Source: JAJFKB01 sp965230515
GTDB lineage: Bacteria > Pseudomonadota > Gammaproteobacteria > Pseudomonadales > IMCC2047
Assembly (NCBI GenBank): GCA_965230515.1
Contig: OZ246007.1
Location: 2,170,001 to 2,234,000 of the forward strand
Direction: 5' to 3'
DNA length: 64,000 bases
Positions 17,387 through 26,894 of this stretch are shown piece by piece. The notes under the pieces were generated by a model. That model did not search any database. It was not told the origin of the DNA and saw only the letters and a program-made list of their open reading frames with translations. A program made the position numbers and the translations under genes. How positions within the stretch are numbered: the first letter of the stretch is position 1; each line of letters opens with the position of its first letter.

Positions 17387-18427
17387 ATGGATATAACGGA
17401 GTTACTTTCGTTTACCGTTAAACAAAATGCGTCTGACCTGCACTTGTCGGCAGGTGTTCCGCCGATGATTCGTGTTGATGGTGATGTGCGTCGAATCAAT
17501 GTGCCGGCGATGGAGCACAAAGAGGTTCATGCGCTTATCTACGACATTATGAATGATAAGCAGCGTAAAGATTATGAAGAATACCTGGAAACGGATTTTT
17601 CTTTTGAAGTGCCCAGTGTGGCCCGTTTTCGTGTTAATGCCTTTAATCACAACCGTGGTGCGGGTGCTGTTTTCAGGACCATTCCATCAAAAGTCCTGAC
17701 TATGGAAGATCTCGGGTTGGGCAAGGTTTTCAGCGAGCTTGCGATGTTGCCTAGAGGCCTGGTTTTGGTGACAGGACCGACCGGCTCTGGTAAAAGCACC
17801 ACGCTGGCGGCGATGGTCGATTATGTCAACAACATGCGCTATGACCATGTGCTGACGATTGAGGACCCGATAGAATTTGTCCATGAGAGTAAGAAATGCC
17901 TGATTAACCAGCGTGAAGTTCATAGGGATACATTTGGTTTCAGTGAAGCACTGCGTTCGGCATTGCGTGAGGATCCGGACGTGATACTGGTCGGTGAGAT
18001 GCGGGATTTGGAAACGATTCGCCTGGCGCTGACCGCTGCTGAAACAGGGCACCTGGTGTTTGGCACCTTGCATACCACCTCTGCGGCAAAAACCATTGAC
18101 CGGGTAATTGATGTGTTTCCCGGAGAGGAAAAGGCGATGGTGCGATCAATGTTGTCCGAGTCCCTGCAGGGCGTGGTTTCACAAACCCTGTTGAAGAAAT
18201 GCGGCGGTGGCCGGGTTGCGGCACATGAAATTATGATTACTACATCAGCTATTCGAAACCTGATTCGTGAAGATAAAGTGGCACAGATGTATTCTGCAAT
18301 TCAGACCGGAGCAGCGCATGGCATGGTGACCCTCGATCAAACGCTCAAGGATCTGCTGGTTAAAGGGATGATTACCAAGGAAGCGGCTATGGAAAAGGCG
18401 CAAAATGCGGACAACTTTCTGGGTTGA
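17387..18427 (+). CDS. pilT: Type IV pilus retraction ATPase PilT
   Basis: 346 residues, against 344 in Pseudomonas. The Walker A motif GPTGSGKST has its lysine at K136; the Walker B region is EDPDVILVGEMRD, the His box GHLVFGTLHT, and the retraction-specific AIRNLIRE motif is intact. It is a cytoplasmic hexameric ATPase that depolymerises the pilus and powers twitching. It is followed by pilU after 37 bp, in the same orientation. The sensor system that would control it begins at 26026. Confidence 0.97.
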   Translation: MDITELLSFTVKQNASDLHLSAGVPPMIRVDGDVRRINVPAMEHKEVHALIYDIMNDKQRKDYEEYLETDFSFEVPSVARFRVNAFNHNRGAGAVFRTIPSKVLTMEDLGLGKVFSELAMLPRGLVLVTGPTGSGKSTTLAAMVDYVNNMRYDHVLTIEDPIEFVHESKKCLINQREVHRDTFGFSEALRSALREDPDVILVGEMRDLETIRLALTAAETGHLVFGTLHTTSAAKTIDRVIDVFPGEEKAMVRSMLSESLQGVVSQTLLKKCGGGRVAAHEIMITTSAIRNLIREDKVAQMYSAIQTGAAHGMVTLDQTLKDLLVKGMITKEAAMEKAQNADNFLG

Positions 18428-18464
18428 TTAAAAGCCGGAAGAATTGGGGTACAGGAGGTATGTT

Positions 18465-19604
18465 GTGAATCTGGATAAGATGTTAAAGCTTATGGTTGAT
18501 AAAAAGGCATCAGACCTTTTTATTACTGCCGGGCTGCCAGCCAGTATTAAGGTCGATGGTGTTATCCATCCGGTAACAAAGGATGCGATGAGTCCCGAAA
18601 AGGCTCGGGAGACTGTGTTAGGTGCGATGAATGAAGCACAGCGCAAAGAGTTTATGCTCAGCCATGAATGCAATTTTGCTATCAGTGCGCGAGGTGTGGG
18701 CCGCTTTCGGGTTAGCGCTTTCTACCAGAGGAATCTGGTGGGTATGGTGCTGCGTCGTATTCAAACGCAAATTCCGGTGTCTGGTGAGTTGGGGTTACCC
18801 CCGATTGTTGACCAGCTGGCAATGACCAAGCGGGGGCTGGTAATCTTCGTCGGTGCCACAGGAACCGGTAAGTCGACCTCTCTGGCGTCCATGATTGGTT
18901 ACCGTAACGAAAATTCAAATGGGCATATCATCAGTATTGAGGATCCTATTGAGTATGTGCACCAGCATCGTGGGTGTATTGTCACCCAGCGCGAAGTAGG
19001 CATTGATACGGAAAGTTTTGAAATTGCACTACGCAATACACTGCGTCAGGCTCCGGATGTGATACTGGTCGGTGAGATTCGTACTCGAGAGACGATGGAG
19101 CAATCCATTGTTTTCGCGGATACCGGACACTTATGTCTTGCCACCCTGCATGCTAACAATGCTAATCAGGCGTTTGGTCGTATTCTGAACTTTTTTCCCG
19201 CCGACAGACACCCCCAAGTCTGGATGGATCTGTCATTAAACCTGAAGGCCATTGTCGCCCAGCAGTTGATAACCAAACCGGATGGCAAGGGCAGGCAGGT
19301 GGTAGTTGAAGTGCTGATTAATACACCGATCATTGCAGATCATATCCGCAAGGGTGAAATTCATCTATTGAAGGATATCATGGCGCGTTCAACAGAACTG
19401 GGAATGCAGACCTTTGATCAGGCGCTGTTTAAATCCTTTAAGGCTGGCGATATCAGTTATGAGGCAGCCTTGCGACATGCCGATTCAATGAATGATCTAA
19501 GGCTGATGATCAAGCTCGACTCAGAAACACATATTGAAGATGCTATGGATATCGCTGACAGACTGACATTAGAGGGAGCAAGTTCCAATGAGCGTGGTTT
19601 TTAG
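18465..19604 (+). CDS. pilU: PilT-dependent retraction ATPase PilU
   Basis: 379 residues from GTG 18465, chosen because AGGAGG (18453-18458) lies six bases upstream; an in-frame TTG at 18444 would put that SD inside the gene. The Walker A motif is GATGTGKST with K136, the Walker B region APDVILVGEIRTRETM, and the His box GHLCLATLHANNANQA. HECNFAISARGVGRFRVSAF is characteristic of PilU rather than PilT. It assists PilT in pilus retraction under load. It converges on the pyrX gene. Confidence 0.95.
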   Translation: MNLDKMLKLMVDKKASDLFITAGLPASIKVDGVIHPVTKDAMSPEKARETVLGAMNEAQRKEFMLSHECNFAISARGVGRFRVSAFYQRNLVGMVLRRIQTQIPVSGELGLPPIVDQLAMTKRGLVIFVGATGTGKSTSLASMIGYRNENSNGHIISIEDPIEYVHQHRGCIVTQREVGIDTESFEIALRNTLRQAPDVILVGEIRTRETMEQSIVFADTGHLCLATLHANNANQAFGRILNFFPADRHPQVWMDLSLNLKAIVAQQLITKPDGKGRQVVVEVLINTPIIADHIRKGEIHLLKDIMARSTELGMQTFDQALFKSFKAGDISYEAALRHADSMNDLRLMIKLDSETHIEDAMDIADRLTLEGASSNERGF

Positions 19605-19668
19605 CGGCTGACCGGCGAGAGCCACAGAGTCGGGCGCGCTGTTCCTGTCAGCTGCTGCAATAATCTGG

Positions 19669-20949
19669 CTAGCCAGGGCACTGATGTACTTTTTGTCCGG
19701 CAACCAGCGTGTGGCGCACCCTGCCCTGAAGCTCAGTATAAAGTTGCGGTGTATTGTGGCCCTTTGAAAACAGTGTTTGTTCATTAAGCGCCCATCGTTC
19801 ATCCGGATCAAAAATACAGATATCGGCGATATCACCGATACCCAGCGTTCCGCCTTTAATGCGGGCTGCCTGAGCAGGCCCAGTGGTAAACCGGCTAATC
19901 AGCGTTGTGAGCTCAAGTACATTATCCCTTACCAACCCCAGGCCATAAGGAAGAAGTGTTTCAACGCCGGATATACCGGGTTCAGTGGCGGCGAAAGGCG
20001 CCATTTTTGCAGCACTTTCGTGGGGCTGGTGGTAGGAGCTGATGGCGCTGATCGTGCCTTTTCTGACGCCCTCCAGCAGTGCCTGACGGTCCTGCTCTGT
20101 TCTCAAGGGAGGCTGGATATGATAGTGCGCATTAAAATCCTGAATGCAGGCATCGGTTGATACTAAGTGTTGTATCGCGACGTCAGCGGTAATCGGAAAA
20201 CCTTTTTCCTGCGCTTTGGCAATCAGTTCAACGGATCGCGCTGTGGATAACTGACCAAAATGCGCACGGACACCCGTTTGTTCAACCAGTAGCAGGTCGC
20301 GTGACAGCGCTATCGTCTCTGCTGTTTCGGGAATCCCCCCCAGGCCGAGTCGTGTTGCATATGCTCCTTCATGGACGCACCCTGACTGCTCCAGAGTGAC
20401 ATCGGTAGAGCTAAAGAAAACGGTAATATCATGCGTTGCCGCATATTCCAGGCAGTGCAGCAACACGGCATGGTTCTGATAAGGCAAACGCAGGTTTGAA
20501 ACAGCGATACAGCCGGCTTCTTTAAGGGCATAGATTTCACTTAGTTGGCGGCCCTCAAGATTAACGGTCATTGCACCTACGGGGTAGAGGTGACAATAGT
20601 TGTTTTGCCTCGCAAGATCCTGCACCAGCGTTGCCACGGATGGAGAGTCGATCACTGGAGCTGTGTCCGGTGGGCAGCAAAGTGAGGTGATGCCGCCAGC
20701 TGCAGCAGCTCTTGTTTCCGAAGCGACGGTGCCTTTTTGCTCATAGCCGGGTTCAGGAATACCCACCGACAGGTCGACAAAGCCGGGGCAAACCACAAGG
20801 CCGGAGGCGTCAATAATCTGCGCTGCGTCAAAGGAGCCGGCATTGTCCCCTATAGCGACGACCTTGCCTTCGGCAATGTAGAGATCTGCCTTCATATCCA
20901 CTTGGTGTCGAGGGTCTATCAGTCGGCCGTTTTTAATATAGATGCTCAT
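19669..20949 (-). CDS. pyrX: Inactive dihydroorotase homologue (PyrX / PyrC')
   Basis: 426 residues of the amidohydrolase fold. In active dihydroorotases the first metal motif is DxHxH; here residues 59-63 read D-L-S-V-G (VDLSVGIPEPG), so both zinc-binding histidines are lost. This is the known non-catalytic dihydroorotase that scaffolds the dodecameric aspartate transcarbamoylase in Pseudomonas. It starts 9 bp after pyrB ends. An active pyrC must exist elsewhere in the genome. Confidence 0.93.
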   Translation of the reverse strand: MSIYIKNGRLIDPRHQVDMKADLYIAEGKVVAIGDNAGSFDAAQIIDASGLVVCPGFVDLSVGIPEPGYEQKGTVASETRAAAAGGITSLCCPPDTAPVIDSPSVATLVQDLARQNNYCHLYPVGAMTVNLEGRQLSEIYALKEAGCIAVSNLRLPYQNHAVLLHCLEYAATHDITVFFSSTDVTLEQSGCVHEGAYATRLGLGGIPETAETIALSRDLLLVEQTGVRAHFGQLSTARSVELIAKAQEKGFPITADVAIQHLVSTDACIQDFNAHYHIQPPLRTEQDRQALLEGVRKGTISAISSYHQPHESAAKMAPFAATEPGISGVETLLPYGLGLVRDNVLELTTLISRFTTGPAQAARIKGGTLGIGDIADICIFDPDERWALNEQTLFSKGHNTPQLYTELQGRVRHTLVAGQKVHQCPG

Positions 20950-20958
20950 TTGGCAGAC

Positions 20959-22008
20959 CTAGTCTTTATCCGTCTCATTTGATTCCGCCGCTTCCAGGTG
21001 TTCATCATTGTAATGCTCGCTGCTATCCTGGTTTTGCGTGGTCTGACCGCTCATCGCCATTGACATGACCGCCATTCTGACTGCAATTCCGTAGCTGACC
21101 TGGTTCAGAATCACTGACTGCGGACTGTCGGCGACATCAGAGGCAATCTCAACTCCTCTGTTAATTGGGCCAGGATGCATAACGATGGCATCCGCTTTGG
21201 CATACTTGAGCTTCTCTTGAGTGAGCCCGTAAAGCTGGTAAAACTCATGCTGGCTCGGCAGCAGAGCACCCTGCATGCGCTCGTTCTGCAGGCGCAGCAT
21301 AATAACCACGTCAGCATCCGCCAGGCCATCAATCATTCGGTTGTATATTGTTACGCCCAGTGACTCTACATCATAGGGAAGTAGGGTGTTGGGTGCGATC
21401 ACACGAATATCGGGGACACCGAGAATACTAAGTGCCTGTATTTGGGACCGGGCGACCCTTGAATGCAGAATGTCGCCGACAATAGCAACGCGAAGTTGGT
21501 CGAATTCACCCTTATGACGACGAATAGTCAGCATATCCAGCATCGCTTGTGTGGGATGTGCATGACGGCCGTCACCAGCGTTAATGATAGCGATCTTAGG
21601 CGTGACCTGTTCTGCGATAAAGTGTGCTGCGCCACTATTGGCGTGTCGGACAACGAACATATCGCTGGCCATTGCTTCCAGATTCTTCAGCGTGTCCAAT
21701 AACGACTCGCCTTTGGTGGTAGCCGAAGTGCTGATATTGAGATTGACCACGTCAGCAGAAAGTCTTTTCGCCGCGATCTCAAACGTAGTGCGGGTGCGCG
21801 TACTGGGTTCAAAAAACAGATTAACAATGGTTTTGCCGCGCAGTAGCGGGACTTTCTTAACGGATTGCTGCTCCATGCTGATGAAGGAGTCGGCGGTATC
21901 GAGAATTTCACGAAGAATCGTTGAAGGTAAACCCTCAATAGTCAGGAAATGCCGAAGCTGGCCGTTATCGGTTAGTTGTAATTGTGGTGATTCGGCAATG
22001 GGGCCCAT
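20959..22008 (-). CDS. pyrB: Aspartate carbamoyltransferase catalytic chain
   Basis: 349 residues, longer than the E. coli chain because of N- and C-terminal extensions, as in Pseudomonas. The carbamoyl phosphate loop FFEPSTRTRTTFE and the HPTQAMLDMLTI and VMHPGPINRGVEI motifs are all present. It makes carbamoyl aspartate, the committed step of pyrimidine synthesis, probably in complex with the PyrX protein encoded next. The C-terminal 30 residues (from about 320) are acidic and polar. No pyrI regulatory chain is seen. Confidence 0.97.
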   Translation of the reverse strand: MGPIAESPQLQLTDNGQLRHFLTIEGLPSTILREILDTADSFISMEQQSVKKVPLLRGKTIVNLFFEPSTRTRTTFEIAAKRLSADVVNLNISTSATTKGESLLDTLKNLEAMASDMFVVRHANSGAAHFIAEQVTPKIAIINAGDGRHAHPTQAMLDMLTIRRHKGEFDQLRVAIVGDILHSRVARSQIQALSILGVPDIRVIAPNTLLPYDVESLGVTIYNRMIDGLADADVVIMLRLQNERMQGALLPSQHEFYQLYGLTQEKLKYAKADAIVMHPGPINRGVEIASDVADSPQSVILNQVSYGIAVRMAVMSMAMSGQTTQNQDSSEHYNDEHLEAAESNETDKD

Positions 22009-22042
22009 AGGTCGGCTAGTTTAACTAATTTAAGATCGGCTG

Positions 22043-22570
22043 TTAACTGTTTTGTGGAGACAATAAGCGGACTTCCAGGCGTAAATTCTCGGGGCCACTG
22101 AGTTTGATTCGCTTGTCGGCCTCCAGTTCTAGTTGCTGTCCGACAATATCTGCCTGAACAGGCAATTCCCGAGCGGTCAAATCGAGCAGGGCAACCAGTG
22201 TAACGGAGGCGGGCCTGCCATATTCAAATAGTGCGTTCAACGCCGCGCGGCAGGTGCGTCCGGACATAATTACATCATCAACCAGGATAATGTCCCTTCC
22301 CTCGGTTGCTACAGGCAGACTGGACGTTTTGACCTTTGGATTCAGGCCCGCTTGAGAGAAATCGTCCCGATAAAAGGAGATGTCCAATGTGCCAAGTGGC
22401 TCGTTGATCAGGCCGTCGTCGGACAGTTGATCATAGAGGCGTTTGGCCACCCACGCACCACCGGTATGAATTCCGACCACCAGCGGCTGAGTGATGCATT
22501 TTTTGTTAAGGTGCTCTAACAGTGCCGGGTAGATCTTTTTCAGTAAAGGTTCAACCTGAATCTCTGTCAC
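22043..22570 (-). CDS. pyrR: PyrR bifunctional protein
   Basis: 175 residues. The PRPP-binding loop is DIILVDDVIMSGRTCRAALNAL, and GIHTGGAWVAKRL is the PyrR N-terminal motif. The family has uracil phosphoribosyltransferase activity and in Gram-positive bacteria attenuates pyr transcription; regulation by it in Pseudomonas-type operons is less clear. It lies 34 bp before pyrB in the operon. I see no obvious attenuator between them. Confidence 0.93.
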   Translation of the reverse strand: MTEIQVEPLLKKIYPALLEHLNKKCITQPLVVGIHTGGAWVAKRLYDQLSDDGLINEPLGTLDISFYRDDFSQAGLNPKVKTSSLPVATEGRDIILVDDVIMSGRTCRAALNALFEYGRPASVTLVALLDLTARELPVQADIVGQQLELEADKRIKLSGPENLRLEVRLLSPQNS

Positions 22571-22584
22571 GGATGTACTCCCGT

Positions 22585-23025
22585 TTATTTGTCTGAAGCT
22601 GCGGGTTGTTCTTTCTGTTCGCGAAACCAGCTTTCGAGGATAAGTGCCGCCGAAACGCTGTCCAGGCTCACTTTTTTATTCGAGCCATCATAGTGTTCAG
22701 CTAGTTTCGCTTTGGCTTCATTGCTTGAAAGTCGCTCGTCCATGCTGTAACTCTGGCGATGATAGCGGCCATGCAGTCGATTTCTGAACTTGTTTGCCCG
22801 GACTGAGATTTTGCTTGCTGTACCATCCATGTTTAAGGGCATGCCGACCACAAAAGCATCAGGTTTCCACTCCTCTATTCTGCGTTCCAGTTCCTGCCAA
22901 TCCGGAATGCCGTTATCAGCGGCTAATGGTGCCAGGGGTTGCGCCGTACCGGTTAGTTCCTGACCGATGGCAATACCAATTTTTCGGGAGCCAAAATCAA
23001 AGGCCATTATTCTACGATGTGCCAT
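22585..23025 (-). CDS. ruvX: Holliday junction resolvase-like RuvX (YqgF)
   Basis: 146 residues with an RNase H-like fold. IMAFDFGSRKIGIAIGQ carries the first catalytic Asp, and MDERLSSNEAKAKL and SVSAALILESWF complete the family pattern. The family is linked to 16S rRNA 5'-end maturation and to junction processing. It lies 14 bp before pyrR, after algH, in the conserved algH-ruvX-pyrR order. Confidence 0.95.
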   Translation of the reverse strand: MAHRRIMAFDFGSRKIGIAIGQELTGTAQPLAPLAADNGIPDWQELERRIEEWKPDAFVVGMPLNMDGTASKISVRANKFRNRLHGRYHRQSYSMDERLSSNEAKAKLAEHYDGSNKKVSLDSVSAALILESWFREQKEQPAASDK

Positions 23026-23091
23026 AGTCGCAGCTTACTATTCATTAAATGGTTGGGCAATGGGTCGAATACAATGGGCGCAGTAATAAGA

Positions 23092-23661
23092 TTATGCGTG
23101 CCCGGAAAGAGGACTGATTTGTTCCAGATTGATGCCTAAAATATCTGCTGCCGCCTCGAGTCGGTCTTCCGTTGGAGTTTTAAATATGACTTCGGCACTA
23201 GCCGGAGCTGTTAACCAGTAGTTGTCACTAATCTCCCTCTCAAGTTGGCCTGCGCCCCAGCCGGCGTACCCCAGTGCCACCAGGCAATCTTGCGGCCCTT
23301 CATCCTGCGCTATCGACGCGAGAATATCTTTTGATGTGGTCAGGCTGATTTGATCGGTAATATCAATGGTTGAGTTCCAGTGTTTATTGCTGGCGTGCAA
23401 AATAAAACCACGGTCTGTTTGCACAGGACCACCGGCATATATGGGATCAAATCCGTGAGGGCTGGTGTCGGATCCTATTTTCAGTTGCTCAAATATCTCG
23501 GCCAGAGGCAGTCCGGTAGGTCTGTTTATTACCAACCCCATAGCGCCCTGTTCGTCATGCTCACACAGATAGGTGACAGTGCTCGCGAACCCGGACCCCT
23601 GCATGTGAGGCATGGCGATTAGAAACTGATTTTTAAGAGAGTGTGAAAAGCTTTTGTCCAT
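23092..23661 (-). CDS. algH: AlgH/YqgE family protein
   Basis: 189 residues from the ATG at 23661, the same length as AlgH of Pseudomonas; an in-frame ATG at 23721 would add 20 residues unlike the family. Signatures are LKNQFLIAMPHMQGSGFASTVTYLCEHDEQGAMGLVINRP and VALGYAGWGAGQLEREI. AlgH was described as a positive regulator of alginate genes but its biochemical role is unknown. It lies between tonB and ruvX. Confidence 0.92.
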   Translation of the reverse strand: MDKSFSHSLKNQFLIAMPHMQGSGFASTVTYLCEHDEQGAMGLVINRPTGLPLAEIFEQLKIGSDTSPHGFDPIYAGGPVQTDRGFILHASNKHWNSTIDITDQISLTTSKDILASIAQDEGPQDCLVALGYAGWGAGQLEREISDNYWLTAPASAEVIFKTPTEDRLEAAADILGINLEQISPLSGHA

Positions 23662-23736
23662 AGCACTAAATATGAGGCTGTTTCCGTAAAAGTTCAAGGG
23701 CTTATTTTTGGTGCTCAGCATTTCATATGATGCAGT

Positions 23737-24645
23737 TTAGAGGACGGGTGTATGGCCATCCTTACTAAAAAGCCAGGTTCTGGTTATCTCTAAGACATCA
23801 TATTTTGCTTTTAGTTGTTTGGGAAAGGGGGCAAATGGCGCGGCCAGGCGGACAATTCGAATCGCTGCGTCATCCAGAATTTTGTGTCCCGAGGAGCGAA
23901 GCACATGGATATCTTTTATTTTCCCGTTTGAATAAAGGGCAACGGTAAGCCTCAGATCTCCGAAAATTCGCCGGCGACGCGCTTCTTCCGGGTAGTTCAG
24001 CCTTCCCACACGATGAATTTTTTTGATCCATTGCTTAACATAATAGGCATCGGCAGTTTTGAGTGTGGCGACAGAGCTGACCCGTTTCACACGAGTTTTT
24101 TTGGTATCAAACTGTTCTCGCACGTCAAGTTTGGCATCCAGACTGGCGAGTTCGAGGCTACGTTCCAACAGGGAGATTTCCTGTTCGATCTCTTTTAACA
24201 CTTCAGTTTCTTTTGGATTTTTTTGCTCTGTTTGTGCCTGATGCAAGCTTTCTGTGACCGTCGTAATTTTGGTTATCTGCTTTTTTTGAGGGGAGCTGGA
24301 CGCTTTGGGGGGGGATTCCGGAGTTATCTCGTTGGCCTGTTCTGCAAAAAAATCAGTCGGGTTGGTCACGCTGGGCATATTTTTCTCAACGAGATCACCG
24401 CCGCCCAGTTGGTTGTCCTGGGCGATATAATCAGCCTGTTCGGGTTTCTGCTTATCCGGTGTTTGTGCGAGTGTCACCTCAATAATAGGAGAACGATTAG
24501 TTTCCTGGTAAAGCTCAAAGCCGATACCTAAAATCAGGGTGGCATGTACCACAAGAGCTAAAAAAATCGTAAAGGCCAGCCGATCGCCACTGTTAATGCC
24601 GGTATAAAGGGTCGGATCAGTCGCCAATTGAGTTTGAGTCATCAC
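23737..24645 (-). CDS. tonB: TonB-family energy transducer
   Basis: 302 residues. A single membrane helix (about 23-43, LAFTIFLALVVHATLILGIGF) is followed by a long polar periplasmic spacer rich in Lys, Glu and Gln, and by a C-terminal TonB domain (about 215-302) with YPEEARRRRIFGDLRLTVALYSNGKI and the SSGHKILDDAAIRIVRLAAPF pattern. It would couple the proton-motive force to outer-membrane processes. No exbB or exbD is nearby. The Pseudomonas homologue in this position has been tied to twitching motility, which fits the nearby pil genes. Confidence 0.9.
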   Translation of the reverse strand: MMTQTQLATDPTLYTGINSGDRLAFTIFLALVVHATLILGIGFELYQETNRSPIIEVTLAQTPDKQKPEQADYIAQDNQLGGGDLVEKNMPSVTNPTDFFAEQANEITPESPPKASSSPQKKQITKITTVTESLHQAQTEQKNPKETEVLKEIEQEISLLERSLELASLDAKLDVREQFDTKKTRVKRVSSVATLKTADAYYVKQWIKKIHRVGRLNYPEEARRRRIFGDLRLTVALYSNGKIKDIHVLRSSGHKILDDAAIRIVRLAAPFAPFPKQLKAKYDVLEITRTWLFSKDGHTPVL

Positions 24646-24726
24646 ATTTGCAAATCATTTTGCCAGTGTTTATTCGGGGGCGCCTGGAGAGCATACGGAG
24701 ACGCTATTGTTACCCGAAATTAAGGG

Positions 24727-25686
24727 TCATCCTGTTTTTTGTAGATTTTGTTCAATCGCGTCCATCAATTTGCGTGAAATATTAAGGGCAAACTGGGTGT
24801 CCAGTTCGCGAATACAGGTCGGGCTGGTAACATTAATTTCAGTCAAGTAGTCACCGATGACATCCAGTCCGACAAACAATAGTCCGGCCGATTTCAATTT
24901 AGGGGCTACCTGGTTGCAAATCCACAGGTCGCGCTCGCTTAGCTCTACACCCTGTCCGCGGCCACCGGCGGCGAGATTACCCCGGGTTTCGCCCTGGGCC
25001 GGTATGCGTGCGAGCGCGTAGGGCATCGGTTCTGCATTAACCATAAGAATGCGCTTGTCTCCGTCAACAATTTCCGGAATGAACTTTTGGGCCATAATCT
25101 GGCGTTGACCCTGTAGTGTTAAGGTTTCCAGAATGACATTGAGGTTCGGGTCGCCCTGCTGCACGCGGAAAATGCTCATACCACCCATGCCGTCAAGCGG
25201 CTTGTAAATCACATCCTTTTGTAGCTGATGGAATCGCTTTAGTTGCTCGATACTGCGACTAACCAACAGCGGTGGGCAACATTGGGGAAACTGGGCGGCA
25301 AACATTTTTTCATTAAAATCACGCAGGCTTTGCGGGCGATTGACAATTAACGTGCCCTCTTTTTCCGCACATTCAAGAATATAGGTGGAGTAAAGGAACT
25401 CGTTGTCAAAAGGAGGGTCTTTGCGCATCAGGATAACATCAAGTTCTGAAAGCGGTTGAGTCAGAGGTGCTTCTCTCTCAAACCAACGGGAGGGATCTTC
25501 GGCAACCGTTAAAGCGTGCATGCTGGCGCTGGCAACTCCGTCACTCAGAAACAGATCATGTTGCTCCATATAAAAGAGTTGCCAGCCTCTTTTCTGAGCC
25601 TCAAGCAACATGGCTAGTGTGCTGTCCTTTTTGTAATTGATTGATTCAATCGGGTCCATTACAACACCCAGTTTTACTGTCATCAC
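24727..25686 (-). CDS. gshB: Glutathione synthetase
   Basis: 319 residues of ATP-grasp fold. VIYKPLDGMGGMSIFRV, ILMRKDPPFDNEFLYSTYILE and ending NVTSPTCIREL are GshB signatures. It joins gamma-glutamylcysteine and glycine. Translation may start at either of two adjacent ATGs (25686 or 25683). It diverges from pilG across 339 bp. Confidence 0.96.
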   Translation of the reverse strand: MMTVKLGVVMDPIESINYKKDSTLAMLLEAQKRGWQLFYMEQHDLFLSDGVASASMHALTVAEDPSRWFEREAPLTQPLSELDVILMRKDPPFDNEFLYSTYILECAEKEGTLIVNRPQSLRDFNEKMFAAQFPQCCPPLLVSRSIEQLKRFHQLQKDVIYKPLDGMGGMSIFRVQQGDPNLNVILETLTLQGQRQIMAQKFIPEIVDGDKRILMVNAEPMPYALARIPAQGETRGNLAAGGRGQGVELSERDLWICNQVAPKLKSAGLLFVGLDVIGDYLTEINVTSPTCIRELDTQFALNISRKLMDAIEQNLQKTG

Positions 25687-26025
25687 ACTACCTTTGATTT
25701 GTTCCGAAGTAATTATTCACCAAGCCTTACAATCAACCTGGCAGATCACCCATTGTATAGGCATATACATTTTTAAAGAATATATAACAAAAGTTTTAAG
25801 GAATGAACCAGGGGTTTCTTGAGCTTTGCTCGAGTTAATTTTTTACATAAGAGGTGCAAACAAATTTGTGCTTTTATAGGGGAGAAACTTGAAGTTGCAG
25901 CAATATGAATTACGCTTGATAGGCAGGTCGTCAAATGTGCGGTCTTGAACAGACTGGACAGCATAGCAGTATTGGCTATCTTTTAATAGTGAATAATTTA
26001 ATCGTGGGTGCTTGAGGTTAAGTGC
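25687..26025. other. Divergent intergenic region gshB/pilG, 339 bp
   Basis: AT-rich DNA that should carry the promoters for gshB (leftward) and the pilG operon (rightward). No hexamer pair is good enough to call. A small palindrome ACAAATTTGT is near 25868. No coding frame is convincing. Confidence 0.4.
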
Positions 26026-26442
26026 ATGAGTGAAAAGTTTAAGGAATTAACTGTCATGGTGGTTGACGATAGTAAAACCATCAGACGTACAGCTGAAACC
26101 CTTCTTAAAAAGGCTGGTTGCGAAGTGATTACGGCGATAGATGGGTTTGATGCGCTCGCTAAAATCGTTGATGGAAAACCGGATATTATTTTCATCGATA
26201 TTATGATGCCGCGATTGGATGGTTATCAGGCCTGCGCGCTGATCAAGAATAATGCCCAGTTCAGGTCGACACCGGTCATCATGCTGTCGAGTAAGGACGG
26301 TCTGTTTGACAGGGCAAAAGGGCGTATTGTCGGGTCCGATCAGTATCTGACCAAACCCTTTAGTAAAGAGGAGCTTCTCGGAGCAATCGAACAGCATGCG
26401 CATGGCGCAGAAGAAGATCAACGAGAACTACAAACAAACTAG
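26026..26442 (+). CDS. pilG: Twitching motility response regulator PilG
   Basis: 138 residues, a single CheY-like receiver domain. D58 in IIFIDIMMPRLDG is the phosphoacceptor, with VVDDSKTIRRT at the N-terminus and the TKPFSKEEL lysine at the end. The ATG at 26026 is preferred over the in-frame GTG at 26008 because GAGG (26014-26017) then lies eight bases upstream. PilG is one output of the Pil-Chp pathway and promotes pilus extension in Pseudomonas. It is the first gene of the cluster. Confidence 0.94.
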   Translation: MSEKFKELTVMVVDDSKTIRRTAETLLKKAGCEVITAIDGFDALAKIVDGKPDIIFIDIMMPRLDGYQACALIKNNAQFRSTPVIMLSSKDGLFDRAKGRIVGSDQYLTKPFSKEELLGAIEQHAHGAEEDQRELQTN

Positions 26443-26506
26443 GTGGCTGAATTAAAGCAGGCACCGTTGACAATTAGAATCAGTATATTCATTAGGGGAA
26501 ACATAT

Positions 26507-26872
26507 ATGACACGCGTATTAATTGTAGATGACAGCCCAACAGAAACCCACGCATTTGCGTCGATATTAAAGGAAAGTGGGCATGAGGTGTTAACTGCAG
26601 AAAATGGAGCGGATGGAGTTGCTTTAGCGCGACAGGAGCAACCGGACGTTGTGTTAATGGATATCGTAATGCCAGGTCTGAATGGTTTTCAGGCGACACG
26701 GCAGCTTTCCAAAGGTAATGAAACAGCACACATACCGGTCATTATTGTAACCACCAAGGATCAGGAGACTGATCGCGTATGGGGTATGCGACAGGGCGCA
26801 AAAGGTTATCTGGTTAAACCGATCGAAAAAACACTGCTGTTATCGGCAATTGATAACGTGCTTGCCGCATAA
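26507..26872 (+). CDS. pilH: Twitching motility response regulator PilH
   Basis: 121 residues, a receiver domain with phosphoacceptor D52 in VVLMDIVMPGLNG, LIVDDSPTETHAF at the start and LVKPIEKTLL with the conserved lysine. PilH is the second receiver of the pathway, thought to draw phosphate away from or oppose PilG and to favour retraction. SD AGGGGAAA lies before the ATG; the gap to pilG is 64 bp. Confidence 0.94.
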   Translation: MTRVLIVDDSPTETHAFASILKESGHEVLTAENGADGVALARQEQPDVVLMDIVMPGLNGFQATRQLSKGNETAHIPVIIVTTKDQETDRVWGMRQGAKGYLVKPIEKTLLLSAIDNVLAA

Positions 26873-26894
26873 GACTGCCGGAAAAGAGGTGATT

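Noticed and set aside
20959..22008. Frame-shadow open frames in pyrB and pyrX read as genes
   Set aside because: All lie inside highly conserved enzymes and show no start signals.
23662..23721. 20-residue N-terminal extension of AlgH
   Set aside because: Starting at 23661 gives the exact family length, and the extension has no family similarity.
26850..26894. Upstream extension of PilI overlapping pilH
   Set aside because: The added 15 residues are unlike CheW proteins, and the ATG at 26895 has a good ribosome binding site.
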